Shown piece by piece: positions 63,994 through 64,000 of a stretch of DNA of 64,000 nucleotides. Source of the stretch: Sediminibacillus dalangtanensis. GTDB taxonomy: Bacteria > Bacillota > Bacilli > Bacillales > Amphibacillaceae. The translations under genes and the position numbers were made by a program. The stretch's first letter is position 1; every line of letters starts with the position of its first letter. The notes under the pieces were generated by a model. It saw only the letters and a list, made by a program, of their open reading frames with translations. It ran no database searches and was not told the origin of the DNA. The stretch is from the NCBI RefSeq assembly GCF_017792025.1, contig NZ_CP046956.1:1922001-1986000 (forward strand). The letters run 5' to 3'.

Positions 63994-64000
63994 ATTTTCC

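Noticed and set aside
1..64000. CRISPR array, tRNA/rRNA genes, prophage or intact insertion sequence
   Set aside because: No regularly spaced repeats, no recognisable tRNA or rRNA stretch, and no transposase, integrase or phage structural genes were seen.

Overview
The window reads as chromosome from a spore-forming Bacillaceae (Bacillota). Codon usage is moderately AT-rich, Shine-Dalgarno sites are strong AGGAGG types, and TTG/GTG starts are frequent. It carries a proline T-box, a lysine riboswitch, CodY-, FadR- and GltC-type sites, a Spo0E-like protein and a sporulation-type histidine kinase. The dispersed intergenic repeats suggest the Oceanobacillus/Virgibacillus side of the family, but I cannot name a species. 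No rRNA, tRNA, CRISPR array, intact transposase or prophage was seen.

Layout. 0-5 kb: the end of a leucine/branched acyl-CoA degradation operon (yngF-yngE), a long intergenic repeat, and an opposing acetyl-CoA-synthetase-like gene with an 18-bp palindrome at its promoter. 5-11 kb: a CBS protein, a C45 peptidase-like protein, the double-headed dynamin DynA and a small hydrophilic protein. 11-18.5 kb: a compact histidine operon hisZGDBHAFI, mostly with ATGA-type overlaps, and a divergent histidinol phosphatase; hisC is not here. 18.5-22.5 kb: GNAT, luciferase-like oxidoreductase, MsrA, a free-standing 5'-3' exonuclease and a CHY zinc-finger protein. 22.6-29.8 kb: gltC divergent from gltA-gltB (glutamate synthase). 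30-32.3 kb: branched-chain aminotransferase and a second luciferase-like gene. 32.8-36.9 kb: a Tat-exported GMC dehydrogenase cassette with its own TatA, TatC and lipoprotein cytochrome c. 37-43 kb: MFS transporter, a TctA-TctB fusion convergent with its TctC receptor, a YitT-like membrane protein and a membrane-anchored coiled-coil protein. 43-48.3 kb: uvsE, a small gene, T-box-controlled proB-proA and a two-domain gamma-glutamylcyclotransferase. 48.3-49 kb: the second copy of the long repeat. 49-51.5 kb: a fatty-acid degradation pair under a FadR-like site. 51.7-54 kb: an EamA exporter and CodY-boxed ilvA.

The most striking locus is at 54.07-54.56 kb. It holds a gene for the replication terminator protein (RTP), and upstream a sequence that matches the Bacillus Ter consensus with both RTP half-sites. 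This marks the replication terminus. Genes to its left lie mostly on the + strand; genes just to its right lie largely on the - strand. The Ter polarity (strong half to the right) is the one expected to stop leftward-moving forks. The gltAB, proline-gene and rtp neighbourhood resembles the B. subtilis terminus.

Right of the terminus: two accessory genes of unclear function (one secreted), a divergent MurE-like ligase lacking the usual diaminopimelate-binding residues, dapA under a lysine riboswitch, a Gly/Pro/Tyr-rich coat-like protein, YqxD, a 48-residue small protein whose promoter spacer is a palindrome nearly identical to the GltC box, CvfB, a Spo0E-like phosphatase, and a histidine kinase with an AcoR-type sensor domain.
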